From: Lysobacterales bacterium
Lineage (GTDB): Bacteria > Pseudomonadota > Gammaproteobacteria > Xanthomonadales > Marinicellaceae
Assembly (NCBI GenBank): GCA_026982315.1
Contig: JALSHI010000025.1
Location: 144,574-208,573 of the forward strand
DNA: 64,000 nt
Reading direction: 5' to 3'
How positions within the stretch are numbered: position 1 is the first letter of the stretch; each line of letters starts with the position of its first letter. The translations under genes and the position numbers were made by a program. Under the pieces are notes generated by a model. It made no database searches, had not been told where the DNA came from, and saw nothing but the letters and a program-made list of their open reading frames with translations. Shown in pieces: positions 27,295 to 36,283 of the stretch.

Positions 27295-28344
27295 CTATGC
27301 AGCAGGTTTGTTTTTCGTTGTCTGGTTCAAGAAAATGCCGACAAGGCCAAGACAGGCCAACCAGCTCAGTAACAATCCCCAACGGGCATTCGCAGGCCAG
27401 GAAAGTGAAAGCATGGCTAACAAACCACCGACCGCGGTGACCAGCGCATAGAGCAGCGATACCCGGGCATGCGACCGGCCTGTGGCCACCAGCCGTTGAT
27501 ACAAATGCTCGCGATGCGCCTGGGTCAGTGGTTTTCCCGCTCGCCAACGGGAAAACAAAGTGATGCTGGCGTCAAGAATAAAGGCTGCATGCAAGAAAAT
27601 CACAAAAGTCGCGCCAAAAATTCCGCTGGCCACGCCCACCAACGCCATTGCCGCAATCAGCCAGGCCAGGCCAAGGCTGCCGGTGTCTCCCATAAACAAG
27701 AGCGCCTGAGGAAAATTCCAGAATAAAAACAGCATGCTGGCTAATAAGGTGCTTGCTGCCACAAAAGCCAATGCCGGATCATGCTCGCGAAAAAATATGA
27801 GTGCGTAAAAAAACAAGGCGACACTGGCGTGAAGCACCGCCATGCCATTGATTCCATCCATAAAATTAAACAAATTCAGCCACCACAAGGCGCCGATAAA
27901 AAATATCACAAGCCATCCCCAGGAAAGGTGGGCACCCTGCCATAAGGGCCACAATACGGTCATCAGAATAAAAACCGCAAGCGCTTGCGCCAGCAAGCGC
28001 CAGGTCACAGGCGCATGACGACGGTCATCAATATGGCCGATGGCCAGCATTATCAACAAACCCAAAGCCATTGCCCTCCAAATGGCAGCCGTCGGTATTT
28101 CAAGGGAGAACGCCACACACCGCTGGAAACCAGGCCAGGAAAACACCAACAGTGTTAACAGGATTGGCCACAAAAAGGCAAGTCCGGCCCCTGTGGGTAT
28201 TCGCCCCTGATGCAGATGGCGCTCACTGTCGGCCACGGCCATCAACTGCCACTGCCTGGCGAATCGCTCATAAAGCCAGAGGCTGATAATCACCAGCCAC
28301 CCAATACAGCCCAACAAAGTGGTCACAGCCAACGCTTTCATCAT
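27295..28344 (-). CDS. WecA/WbpL-type polyprenyl-phosphate sugar-1-phosphate transferase
   Basis: A 349-residue integral membrane protein of glycosyltransferase family 4 (MraY/WecA superfamily) with about ten membrane segments. Family blocks are DSERHLHQGRIPTGAG near the N-terminus, NLFNFMDGINGMA (the Mg2+/nucleotide aspartate), LLFMGDTGSLGLAW, and AHREHLYQRLVATGRSH (the HIHH-like cytoplasmic loop). It loads the first sugar phosphate onto undecaprenyl phosphate to start an O-unit or related glycan. The neighbouring WbpM-type dehydratase suggests the sugar is a 6-deoxy-amino sugar such as QuiNAc or FucNAc. That choice is inference. Confidence 0.87.
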   Translation of the reverse strand: MMKALAVTTLLGCIGWLVIISLWLYERFARQWQLMAVADSERHLHQGRIPTGAGLAFLWPILLTLLVFSWPGFQRCVAFSLEIPTAAIWRAMALGLLIMLAIGHIDDRRHAPVTWRLLAQALAVFILMTVLWPLWQGAHLSWGWLVIFFIGALWWLNLFNFMDGINGMAVLHASVALFFYALIFFREHDPALAFVAASTLLASMLFLFWNFPQALLFMGDTGSLGLAWLIAAMALVGVASGIFGATFVIFLHAAFILDASITLFSRWRAGKPLTQAHREHLYQRLVATGRSHARVSLLYALVTAVGGLLAMLSLSWPANARWGLLLSWLACLGLVGIFLNQTTKNKPAA

Positions 28345-28377
28345 GCCCCCTATGCGTGCCGAGTGAGCCAGCCAGGG

Positions 28378-29556
28378 TTATTCATGGCCGATACCATAAA
28401 TGGGTTTAACAGCGCCCCAGGATTTGCAACTGGGACACTGCCAATGCAGATGACGCGCAGAAAAGCCACAATGGCGGCATTGGTGGCGAGCCTTTTTGGC
28501 CAGCAGTTTGTGAACCAGGTGATGCAAAACATCCAGATGCTGGCTGGATTTTGTCGTTTTTTCGCTGGCCTGCTTACTTAACCGGATTAAGGCCTCAAGT
28601 CCACGTACGGAGTCACGTTCCTGCAGGGCTTTGGCAATAAAATCCGCCGCCGCGGCTTGGCCGTTATCTTTTTCAATTATCTCAGCCAGCGCCAGCACCG
28701 GAGAAATCCCCGGGTATGTTTCCATTAGAGATTCCAGCCAGGTGCGCAGCTCGTCTTCCCGACCAGCCTGTCGATAGCACTCGACGGCATCGGGCAAAAA
28801 CTCCGGCAAATAGTCAATATCCCGTCGGGTGGCTGCCTGAAAAGCATTGATGGCCTCATCCCATTGCGCCGCATCTTGATACATGCGTGCCCGAATCAAC
28901 TCGGCCCGGACACTGCCAGGGTCGGCCCGAACAGCCTGGCGAATGTTTTTTTTCGCTTCTGGAAAGTCCCCCTCCAGTAATGCTTTTTCAGCCAGTTCAC
29001 AATAAAAATGGCCGATTTCTGTTTTCATGTCGCGGCCAGAAACAACTTCATACCGGCGGGCTGTGCGAATGGCGTCACTCCAATCTTGTTCCTGCTGATA
29101 AATATCACACAGGAACTTCAGCGCCGCCGGGGAATGGGCTTCCATTTCCACCAATTCAGCAAATAAAATCTCGGCCCGGTCCAGCAGCCCTGCACTCATG
29201 TAGTCTTGCCCCAACGCCAGCAGCGCGCGCGTGCGATAAGGTTCCGGCAAATCCGGTTTGGAAATCAGCGACTGGTGCAGGCGAATGGCTTTTTCCACTT
29301 CGCCTTTACGCCGATAGAGATTACCCAGGGCCAGTTGCGGTTCGAAAGTCTCATCACTGGTTTCAGCCAATTTGATAAAAACGTCAATGGCCCGGTCCGA
29401 TTCATCGTTCAGCAGGTAATTCAGCCCTTGAAAATACCGGTGGTTTAGGTGCCCCACCAGTTTTTCATGACGGCGTTTGCCCTTCCGGTAGACCGAAATC
29501 CAAAGCCCCGCACTGACCACCAGCGCCACGATCAGAAAAACCGTCAGCTCGCTCAT
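28378..29556 (-). CDS. lapB: Lipopolysaccharide assembly protein B
   Basis: A 392-residue LapB (YciM): one N-terminal membrane segment (about 4-22), TPR repeats through about residue 345, and a C-terminal rubredoxin-like zinc unit with CRHCGFSARHLHWQCPSC, the two CxxC pairs that close the protein. LapB recruits FtsH to degrade LpxC and so limits LPS synthesis. It overlaps lapA by 4 bases and is followed by the WecA-like gene, so LPS control and glycan initiation genes appear co-transcribed. Confidence 0.94.
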   Translation of the reverse strand: MSELTVFLIVALVVSAGLWISVYRKGKRRHEKLVGHLNHRYFQGLNYLLNDESDRAIDVFIKLAETSDETFEPQLALGNLYRRKGEVEKAIRLHQSLISKPDLPEPYRTRALLALGQDYMSAGLLDRAEILFAELVEMEAHSPAALKFLCDIYQQEQDWSDAIRTARRYEVVSGRDMKTEIGHFYCELAEKALLEGDFPEAKKNIRQAVRADPGSVRAELIRARMYQDAAQWDEAINAFQAATRRDIDYLPEFLPDAVECYRQAGREDELRTWLESLMETYPGISPVLALAEIIEKDNGQAAAADFIAKALQERDSVRGLEALIRLSKQASEKTTKSSQHLDVLHHLVHKLLAKKARHQCRHCGFSARHLHWQCPSCKSWGAVKPIYGIGHE

Positions 29557-29885
29557 GCAGCCGATTCAGTGTGTGTGCCGTGCCGGTTTCTCACAGCCTG
29601 GGAAGACGTAGATTGTGCCGATAAGGTTTGCGCGTGGTTGAGTTGCCGCTGCAAGCGCCGATTCCTGGCTTTCAGCGGCAACACATAAGCTACGCCGGCA
29701 ATGAACAAACCCAGTAGCAGCCCTGCCAACAGGCTCAAGAACATGGTCACGCCCAGCGGCAAATCAAGCTGGACAAAGGATAAATTGATATGAACTGTGT
29801 CGGTATTCAGGGCGCTGATAAGCACAGCCAGCGCACTGGCCACGATAACAATTAGCAACCAGAGAAGTCGTTTTATCCAAAGCAT
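29553..29885 (-). CDS. lapA: Lipopolysaccharide assembly protein A domain protein
   Basis: A 110-residue protein with two membrane segments (about 5-25 and 45-70) joined by a short loop with NTDTVHINLSF, typical of LapA (YciS), and a basic coiled cytoplasmic tail. LapA partners LapB in LPS assembly control. It is the immediate upstream, overlapping neighbour of lapB as in E. coli. Confidence 0.9.
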   Translation of the reverse strand: MLWIKRLLWLLIVIVASALAVLISALNTDTVHINLSFVQLDLPLGVTMFLSLLAGLLLGLFIAGVAYVLPLKARNRRLQRQLNHAQTLSAQSTSSQAVRNRHGTHTESAA

Positions 29886-29980
29886 AATGGTTGTCCCCTG
29901 TTCTGCGAACGGCCCATGGCCGCCAGGTTTTAATATTTTCCCCTCAAATGGTCTCCGCTGACCAAACTGCTGTTGAGCTT

Positions 29981-30370
29981 TTACTGCCCGTCTTGCTCAT
30001 GGTCCGGGCCGGGCTGCGGTTTCTCCGAAGTATTGACTGGTTTTTCGGGAGGCTCTTCCAGACGCAAAATCCGGTATCCCTTGTGTTGCCGTTGCTGGGC
30101 CAGATGTTGTAACTGTTCCTCACTCAAGAGCGATTGTGCTGTGTGGTTCAGGTGATCATGCACTTTCTTGTAACTGGCGGTCAACTCATCCAGCAATTCG
30201 GCGGTCTGAACCAAATGCTGCTCAACATTCTGCTGGTAATGGTTCATTTCTTCTTTCAGCTGTTGCGCCGTGGCGTTTTTCTTCTGTCGCCGCGGCGCCA
30301 GCAACCATGCCAGGCCAAAACCCAGCACGAAAGTGATTAAACTGATTGCGATGGCTTGTGTTGGTGTCAT
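29981..30370 (-). CDS. zapG: ZapG/YhcB family cell-envelope protein (DUF1043)
   Basis: A 129-residue protein with one N-terminal membrane segment (about 5-24), then a coiled region whose block VQTAELLDELTASYKKVHDH matches the YhcB family core (HF..SAELLD..A..YR.LY.H). Family members are inner-membrane proteins linked to cell division and envelope biogenesis. The acidic, proline-rich tail is variable. It lies 95 bases upstream of lapA on the same strand. Confidence 0.82.
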   Translation of the reverse strand: MTPTQAIAISLITFVLGFGLAWLLAPRRQKKNATAQQLKEEMNHYQQNVEQHLVQTAELLDELTASYKKVHDHLNHTAQSLLSEEQLQHLAQQRQHKGYRILRLEEPPEKPVNTSEKPQPGPDHEQDGQ

Positions 30371-30429
30371 GGGTCTCTCCTTGAAGTGCGATCTGACAAA
30401 CCGGGGATAAGCAGGCGAAACTGCATTGG

Positions 30430-30786
30430 CTATAGGTCCTGAACCAGAATCCAGGGCGTTACCGTGACCGCCACAAGGCGGGCATCGGCCTTTGTCCAGT
30501 TTCGAGCGTGCTCATCGTGGGCGCGCTGGACCAGGCCTGATTTTATCCAGTCTTGCAATTGCGCGGCGTCATCCATCGCCATGGCCACGGCCACATCGAC
30601 CAAATCCAGCGACTGGTCCACATTCACCAACATGCCTTTGGCAAAAAACTTTTGCAGCTCTGTATAAGGGATTACAGCCTTTTCAGCCGCCAGATTGTTT
30701 CGCACATCCACCTGGGGTTTGCGCTTTGTTCCTGTGGCGCCTGCCTGTTCATGAGGTTGGCGCGTCATTTGTGGGGAATGAGACAC
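30430..30786 (-). CDS. DUF2288 family protein
   Basis: A 118-residue soluble protein. The core from about residue 30 (AAEKAVIPYTELQKFFAKG, then NVDQSLDLVDVAVAMA, and the end VAVTVTPWILVQDL) matches the DUF2288 family found across gammaproteobacteria. The first 28 residues are low-complexity. No function is established. It is the first gene of the minus-strand run to zapG and lapAB, 59 bases upstream of zapG. Confidence 0.75.
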   Translation of the reverse strand: MSHSPQMTRQPHEQAGATGTKRKPQVDVRNNLAAEKAVIPYTELQKFFAKGMLVNVDQSLDLVDVAVAMAMDDAAQLQDWIKSGLVQRAHDEHARNWTKADARLVAVTVTPWILVQDL

Positions 30787-30860
30787 TTGTCGTTATCCAT
30801 TGCTCAGTTTCTTGCTGAATTATCGCACAGGATGCATTTGGCCGAAAATGTTTTGTGAGT

Positions 30861-30886
30861 CCGGCCATGGCGCATCACATGGCCGG
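30861..30886. other. Perfect 9-bp inverted repeat upstream of DUF2288 gene
   Basis: CCGGCCATG (30861-30869), loop GCGCATCA, CATGGCCGG (30878-30886). It lies in the leader or promoter zone of the DUF2288-zapG-lapAB run. No T-run follows on either strand, so a regulatory hairpin or operator is more likely than a terminator. Confidence 0.45.
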
Positions 30887-30970
30887 TATCACGAGGCTCA
30901 CCGTGTTTGGCCACCTGGGTTTTCTCCCGTCTTTGAAAACCGGCTTAAGGAACTTCAGCGACTGCAGCCA

Positions 30971-31003
30971 ACAAAAGAAAGCCGACACAAGTGCCGGCTT
31001 TCT
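30971..31003 (-). terminator. Terminator of the M16 lipoprotein gene
   Basis: On the minus strand AGAAAGCCG, a 10-base loop and CGGCTTTCT are followed by TTTGT, 25 bases after the peptidase stop. Confidence 0.85.
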
Positions 31004-31028
31004 GAAGTGACAGTTTTAGCAAGAAGGC

Positions 31029-33923
31029 TTACTCAAACACTTTCTCCACCGGAACGATTTTTACCTGCTCTTTGGGAATGTTCAGAGGGTATGACTTGAA
31101 TTTTTCGTCCTCTTTCAACACATCTTCAGGTTTGGGAGAGTTGTATTTCAGCACCGATTCCCGCTCATTGACCAAGCGGTCGGCCATGTCTTTCGCGTCT
31201 TTGGTAATAAACACATACTGGATATTGTCTTCCTGCAAGTGTTTTTTGATGGCGCGATTCACATCATCCACTGTCATGTTATTCAGTTCATCGCGCACAT
31301 AATTGACAAAATCCTTGTCAATGCCGTAATAGGCCTGATCCAGTGCGTAGCCCAGCTGCCGATCCTGGGATTTCACCAGTAAACCGGCGTATTTGCTGAG
31401 GTAATTGCGCGTGCTTTCGAACTGTTCAGGTGTCAGGCCATGTTTGATAAGGTGATGCAATTCATACTGGGCCACACGGGTGGCGAAGTGGGCATCGTTA
31501 TTATTCCGCAAAGGCCGCAGCCAGATTTGAAAAATTTGACTTGAACGGCCCAGATTGGCATCCGGTTGTGTCAGAAACATGCCCCGGGGGAAATACTCGA
31601 TATAGGCATAGTCGCCATAATTCATGCCACGCGCCTCCCGGATACGCTGGTACAAATGACTGTTGGAACTGCGGTGCTCACCCAGATAGGAGCGCGCCAG
31701 CCACAGGGCCACCCAGTCTTTGTCGCCACGTTTCACGTCGATGGGAAAACCGAAGGAAACCGCAGTAGGCTGGGTTTCTTTCTCGACAATGGTCACGTGA
31801 CGACCTTTTAGCGCTGGCGCTGGCGGAATCTCGACTTTGACCTTGTTGCCATAGGGCAAACCACGGGCCAGCTTGTCGATAAATGCCTGCTTTTGCTCGT
31901 CGGTCAAATGGCCTGTCAGGCCCACGGTCAGATTGCCCTGGGTGTACTGGTTGCGATAGAAGTTTTTGACATCATCCAAAGTCAGTTTTTTCAGATCAGA
32001 AACCGAGCCCAGATTCAGACTGCCATAAGAATGACCAGCATAGATTTCACTGTAAAGCACCTCTTTGCCCAGCTCTTCATCATTATTGCCTTTGAGATTG
32101 GTTTCAATGGCGTTGATCTGCTGCTGTTTAAGGCGCTTGAAGTCGTCTTCCCGAAAGCCGGGCTGGAGCAGGCTTTCCAGTATCAACTGGCTATATTCCG
32201 GCCATTTGTCCTGGTGCACGCGGCCGCGGAAAGAGGTCATTTCCTTGTCAACCTGGGCATCAAAAGACGCCGCCATGGGATACATGGCCTTTTGGATCTC
32301 ACTGATAGAACGTTTTTGTGAACCGCCCTGAGTCAGCATAGCGGCTGTCAGCGCAGCCACGCCCCGTTGCCCTTCGGGTTCAAAGGCCGCGCCGGTATTA
32401 AACAACAGGTTAACATCCACAATGGGGCTGTTATTGCGCTTGTCCATCACGGAAAACTGAGCCTTGGGTGTTTCCATCTTGGCTTTGACGATATCGGCAA
32501 TGGAGTAATCCGGATTGAAGCCCTGGGCCTTTTCGTCATCCGAAAGCGTAACAGTCACCCGCCCTTCATCCGTCAGCCATTTGCGTGCCGCGGCCTGAAC
32601 ATCCTTGACATTCACTTCGTTGATGCGGGCAAAGGCCCGGTTGATGTCTTCGGGGTCCCGATTGGCCTGAACCACGCTGGCGAGCATATCCGCAATGGCT
32701 GCGGTATTGTCCAAAGAGTTGGTAAAACCGTAACGGGAGGCTGATTTCAGGTCATCCAGCCGTTTGGCATCCACGGTTTCCGTCTGCGCCTGGGCGATGG
32801 TGTCCAGAATGGCCTGTTTGACCGGTTCAAAGTTTTTCTTGTCAGTCAGCCGTGCTCCAATATAGATCAGGCTGGGATCCTTGCGATCAGGGGCGTAAAA
32901 AAACAGGTTATCGGCCAAACGGCGATTCAATACCACATCCTGATGCAATTTGGAGGTATCCCCAAAATACAGCTCGCCCATCATGTCCAAGGCGGCCTTG
33001 TCTTTCTTGTGGACATTGTTGGCCGGACCGTGAAAAGCCATGACCAGCCATGGCTGGGTTGGCGCATTCCATTGAATATGCTCATAGACCTGGCCTGTGG
33101 CTGGCGGCTCCTGGGGAATATCCACCGTATAATTGCCACGCTGCCAACTACCCCAGTATTTTTCAGCCAGGGCGAAGGTTTCTTCCGGGTCCACATCTCC
33201 GGCCACGATCAGCACGGATTTTTCCGGACGGTACCAGCGGTCAAAAAACTTCAGGGCATAATCCATCTGGTTGGGCATGTTCTCAATATCCCGGTAAAAC
33301 CCCATGGTGGTGTGCTTGTAGGGATGCACCTTGAACGCCTTGTCCCGCACCACTTCAAACATCTTGCTCACCGGATTTGCGCTGTTTTTCAAATATTCGC
33401 CTTTCACCGCCAGCGCTTCTGTCCGAAATTGCGGCTCGGTAAAGGAAAGGTTTTGAAAACGATCCGCTTCAAGTTTCAGGATGGTTTCCAAATCCGCCTT
33501 GGTGGCGGTAATGTGGTAATTAGTGTAATCATCCGTGGTATAGGCGTTTTGATCCGCCCCGGCGTTTTTCAGAATTTCGCCATAAACGTCGCTGGGGTAT
33601 TTTTTTGTGCCCCGGAACATCATGTGTTCAAAGAAATGGGCAAAGCCGGATTTCCCCGGTTCGACCTCATTCCGCGAGCCGGTTTGCACGGGAATCTGGA
33701 CGGAAATCACATCCGGGTATTCGGTAGGCACCACAATCACCCGCAGCCCGTTGGGCAAGTCGCGAATGTGATACTTTTGGGTGAAAACCTTCTGATCCGG
33801 ATTCTCTGTGGTTTCACTCTGGGGCTTTTTATTGTTGGCGCAAGCCGTCAGGCTGGCACCAAGTATGGCCACACCTGCCAGTAAGTTAAGGGTGTGACGT
33901 AACAGATTTTTGCCTGTTTTCAT
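31029..33923 (-). CDS. M16 family zinc peptidase, lipoprotein
   Basis: A 964-residue protein from the ATG at 33923, which has GGAG upstream and starts a lipoprotein signal (LTAC with Cys28); an in-frame ATG at 33974 would bury that signal. The N-terminal M16 half has HFFEH (His96, Glu99, His100), and the second half lacks zinc ligands. It is expected to be lipid-anchored in the periplasm and to degrade peptides. Domain order and length match the 15416-18175 protein, but the two are divergent and only this one is lipidated. It is followed by its own terminator. Confidence 0.9.
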   Translation of the reverse strand: MKTGKNLLRHTLNLLAGVAILGASLTACANNKKPQSETTENPDQKVFTQKYHIRDLPNGLRVIVVPTEYPDVISVQIPVQTGSRNEVEPGKSGFAHFFEHMMFRGTKKYPSDVYGEILKNAGADQNAYTTDDYTNYHITATKADLETILKLEADRFQNLSFTEPQFRTEALAVKGEYLKNSANPVSKMFEVVRDKAFKVHPYKHTTMGFYRDIENMPNQMDYALKFFDRWYRPEKSVLIVAGDVDPEETFALAEKYWGSWQRGNYTVDIPQEPPATGQVYEHIQWNAPTQPWLVMAFHGPANNVHKKDKAALDMMGELYFGDTSKLHQDVVLNRRLADNLFFYAPDRKDPSLIYIGARLTDKKNFEPVKQAILDTIAQAQTETVDAKRLDDLKSASRYGFTNSLDNTAAIADMLASVVQANRDPEDINRAFARINEVNVKDVQAAARKWLTDEGRVTVTLSDDEKAQGFNPDYSIADIVKAKMETPKAQFSVMDKRNNSPIVDVNLLFNTGAAFEPEGQRGVAALTAAMLTQGGSQKRSISEIQKAMYPMAASFDAQVDKEMTSFRGRVHQDKWPEYSQLILESLLQPGFREDDFKRLKQQQINAIETNLKGNNDEELGKEVLYSEIYAGHSYGSLNLGSVSDLKKLTLDDVKNFYRNQYTQGNLTVGLTGHLTDEQKQAFIDKLARGLPYGNKVKVEIPPAPALKGRHVTIVEKETQPTAVSFGFPIDVKRGDKDWVALWLARSYLGEHRSSNSHLYQRIREARGMNYGDYAYIEYFPRGMFLTQPDANLGRSSQIFQIWLRPLRNNNDAHFATRVAQYELHHLIKHGLTPEQFESTRNYLSKYAGLLVKSQDRQLGYALDQAYYGIDKDFVNYVRDELNNMTVDDVNRAIKKHLQEDNIQYVFITKDAKDMADRLVNERESVLKYNSPKPEDVLKEDEKFKSYPLNIPKEQVKIVPVEKVFE

Positions 33924-34037
33924 GGCAGTCTCCAGTGGGATAATACAAGATATTGGCGCGGTGGCAACCCGCACAAGCGCAACGCAAGCTGCCCGGTTTT
34001 GGGCATATCAACCCAGCATGCTAACAGCTGCCGGGTC

Positions 34038-35471
34038 TCATGCAATAGGCCAAAGGTCATGGAATGCGGCAGCGACATTTTTATCGGTGAGGAAACAGCG
34101 GGTGAAACAGTCGTTTTCAGCCAGTTGCTTCAGGCTGAGACGGGGAAACAGTGACTCTGCCGCGTGCACAGCCTTGAGCAGACGAAAGGCATCCAGCCAT
34201 TCGTCAAACTGGCGCAAGCGCTGCGTAGCAGCAATGTTCTGGGCGTGCAGTCTTGTTACAAACTGTTTGACTGGCAAGGCCGAACACAGCGCGGCATTCA
34301 AACCGTGTAACTTTCCGGTCAACACATCATCCGGCAGGCTCGGCGAGCGGCTGTATTGCTTCGATGCCAGCCATTGCCTCATCCGCGTGCGCCACAATGA
34401 AAGGGTTGGAAAAATATCCGGGTGATAAAAACCATAGGTTTCTTCGGGATGCTCCATGGCGGCAATGGCGCGCACGGCCGGGCCGGTGCCAAAAGGCACC
34501 CGATCAGAATCCCGGGTTTGTAACTGAATACAGGGCCATGTCGCTTCCCTGATGTCGTTCCCTCCCCTTTTTTCCTCAGTAACCACATTGCCAATCTTGC
34601 TCAGCTTATTCAACAAATAAAAATCTTCACCAGCGGCCCGTTTGGGAAACCCACGCACCATGGCGTAGGCGTTGGCGGCAATAACCAGTGTACTACCCAG
34701 GGGAATCCAGGCATAGCGAGGATTGATTTGTTCAAGACCTTTGCGGTAGAGATGCAAACGCAAGGTGTAATATTTTTGCGCCTGTATCAACTTCTGGCCC
34801 TGTTCACCCGCTTGTGTTTTACTCTGAATATTGGCCTCATGGCAGAAAGACAAACTGGCCGCCACCGCCGGAGACAATGTGTTCAACACCTGAAAGTAGC
34901 CTTGTGGCAAACGGGCATCGGCGTCAGTGGAAAACAGCCAGGGCTCCTCAATAACCCGAGCCTGTATCAAGGCCAGCAGCGTGTCTGCGGCCAGTTTCCG
35001 GGCCAAACCCACAGCTTGTCTGCGAGGCAATGGCGCAGCCTGAGGGTTATTGGCTTCATTACGAATCACAACCAGCATATCCGGGCGGTTAGCAAACGCC
35101 AACCAGCACGCTGCGGATGATAGCGTCACCGCGTGGACAGATTGGGTCTTCTGCGCGCGTAACCAGTGGCGATTTTGCTTTTCCAGCATATCAGCCCGTG
35201 GGTGCTCATCAGGCCGGTTCAAGCAGATCACCACCAACACATCATGCCGCAAGCCCTTTTCAGTTTCTGAAAAACAATCTGCAAAAACGCGTTCCGGCAC
35301 ATCAACAGACTCGCCACAGATGGGAATCAGCACCCCATAACGCCAACGTTTTTCCGGCAGTAGTTGCTGTAGCCGGTATGCCGTATCAATCGCGCCGGAT
35401 TCAGCATATTTTTGTAAATACTTATTCACAAGGGGGTGTGCGAACCGTGTGGAAGATTCGCGCCGTGGCAT
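34038..35471 (-). CDS. Glycosyltransferase family 2-like protein
   Basis: A 477-residue soluble protein. Strand-like VLIPICGE near residue 48 begins the GT-A fold, FSTDADARLPQGYF (about 200-213) gives the DxD metal site, and AGEDFYLLNKLSKIG (about 285-299) has the ED acidic acceptor site usual in GT2 enzymes. There is no membrane segment. The C-terminal 130 residues are not recognised. It follows miaE by 26 bases on the same strand, so they may share a transcript. The sugar and acceptor are unknown. Confidence 0.65.
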   Translation of the reverse strand: MPRRESSTRFAHPLVNKYLQKYAESGAIDTAYRLQQLLPEKRWRYGVLIPICGESVDVPERVFADCFSETEKGLRHDVLVVICLNRPDEHPRADMLEKQNRHWLRAQKTQSVHAVTLSSAACWLAFANRPDMLVVIRNEANNPQAAPLPRRQAVGLARKLAADTLLALIQARVIEEPWLFSTDADARLPQGYFQVLNTLSPAVAASLSFCHEANIQSKTQAGEQGQKLIQAQKYYTLRLHLYRKGLEQINPRYAWIPLGSTLVIAANAYAMVRGFPKRAAGEDFYLLNKLSKIGNVVTEEKRGGNDIREATWPCIQLQTRDSDRVPFGTGPAVRAIAAMEHPEETYGFYHPDIFPTLSLWRTRMRQWLASKQYSRSPSLPDDVLTGKLHGLNAALCSALPVKQFVTRLHAQNIAATQRLRQFDEWLDAFRLLKAVHAAESLFPRLSLKQLAENDCFTRCFLTDKNVAAAFHDLWPIA

Positions 35472-35497
35472 GGTTGTGCTTTCGCGCGCCGGAATGT

Positions 35498-36076
35498 TTA
35501 GTGCACCGCAGGCCGCAATGGCAAGCGACGCACAATATCCGCCTCGGCATCCAGAAGTTCATCGAGTCTTGCGCTCACCATGGCCGAATCAAAATAACGG
35601 TGTGCCAATTGCATAAACAGCGTGTAATGCCGGTGTTCGGCATTGGCCAATCGGACATAGAAGTCTTTCAGTTTTTCATCTTCCAGCGCCTGCCCCATGA
35701 GATAAAAGCGCTCGTGTCCGCGTCGTTCAACAATACTGAAAATCAACAACCGGTCCAATAGATATTCCGCATGCCCTTTGCGCACGTGCTTGAGCAAGGC
35801 ATTAATATAGGGGTCTTTTTCGTCGTTGGATTGGCGCAACCCACGCTGCACCATGAGTTTCATGACTTCACGAAAATGCGCCAGTTCCTCAATCGCCAGA
35901 TCAATCATGCCCTGAATCAATTCGGGCTTGTCAGGATAATGCTGCACCATAGACATGGCCAGGGCTGACGCCTTGCGCTCACAAGCTGCATGGTCAATCA
36001 GAAACCGGTCAAAATCCGACTTGACCACTTCAACCCAAGCCGGGTCAGTGGCGCATCGCAGTTCATAAGTATGCAT
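35498..36076 (-). CDS. miaE: tRNA 2-methylthio-N6-isopentenyladenosine-37 hydroxylase
   Basis: A 192-residue MiaE, from the ATG at 36076 (MHTYELRC). An upstream in-frame start at 36148 adds residues not conserved. The ferritin-like diiron helices show ERKASALAM, IEELAHFREVM, ERRGHERFYLM and NAEHRHYTLF, supplying the Glu and His ligands. The enzyme hydroxylates ms2i6A37 in tRNAs reading UNN codons with O2. MiaE is found in only part of the gammaproteobacteria. The ribosome-binding site is weak. Confidence 0.92.
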   Translation of the reverse strand: MHTYELRCATDPAWVEVVKSDFDRFLIDHAACERKASALAMSMVQHYPDKPELIQGMIDLAIEELAHFREVMKLMVQRGLRQSNDEKDPYINALLKHVRKGHAEYLLDRLLIFSIVERRGHERFYLMGQALEDEKLKDFYVRLANAEHRHYTLFMQLAHRYFDSAMVSARLDELLDAEADIVRRLPLRPAVH

Positions 36077-36283
36077 AAGAATAATTGGCGAATGAAAAGC
36101 GCGTATTATCCTGTTTGACAGGCGGCAAGTCCAGCCGCTTGTTAGCACTCCCTGACCCCCTCACGATTTGCATAACACTGACCGGTTTAAGGGCGTTTGC
36201 AACAATTGTTAACTGGAATCCCTCACCATGTGTCACCTTAACCATCGTAAGATATTGATTCTTCAACAAAAAAGAGGGATCTC

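Noticed and set aside
32943..33884. A 313-codon open frame antisense to the M16 lipoprotein gene
   Set aside because: Antisense shadow; the M16 protein has zinc motif, lipobox, ribosome site and terminator.
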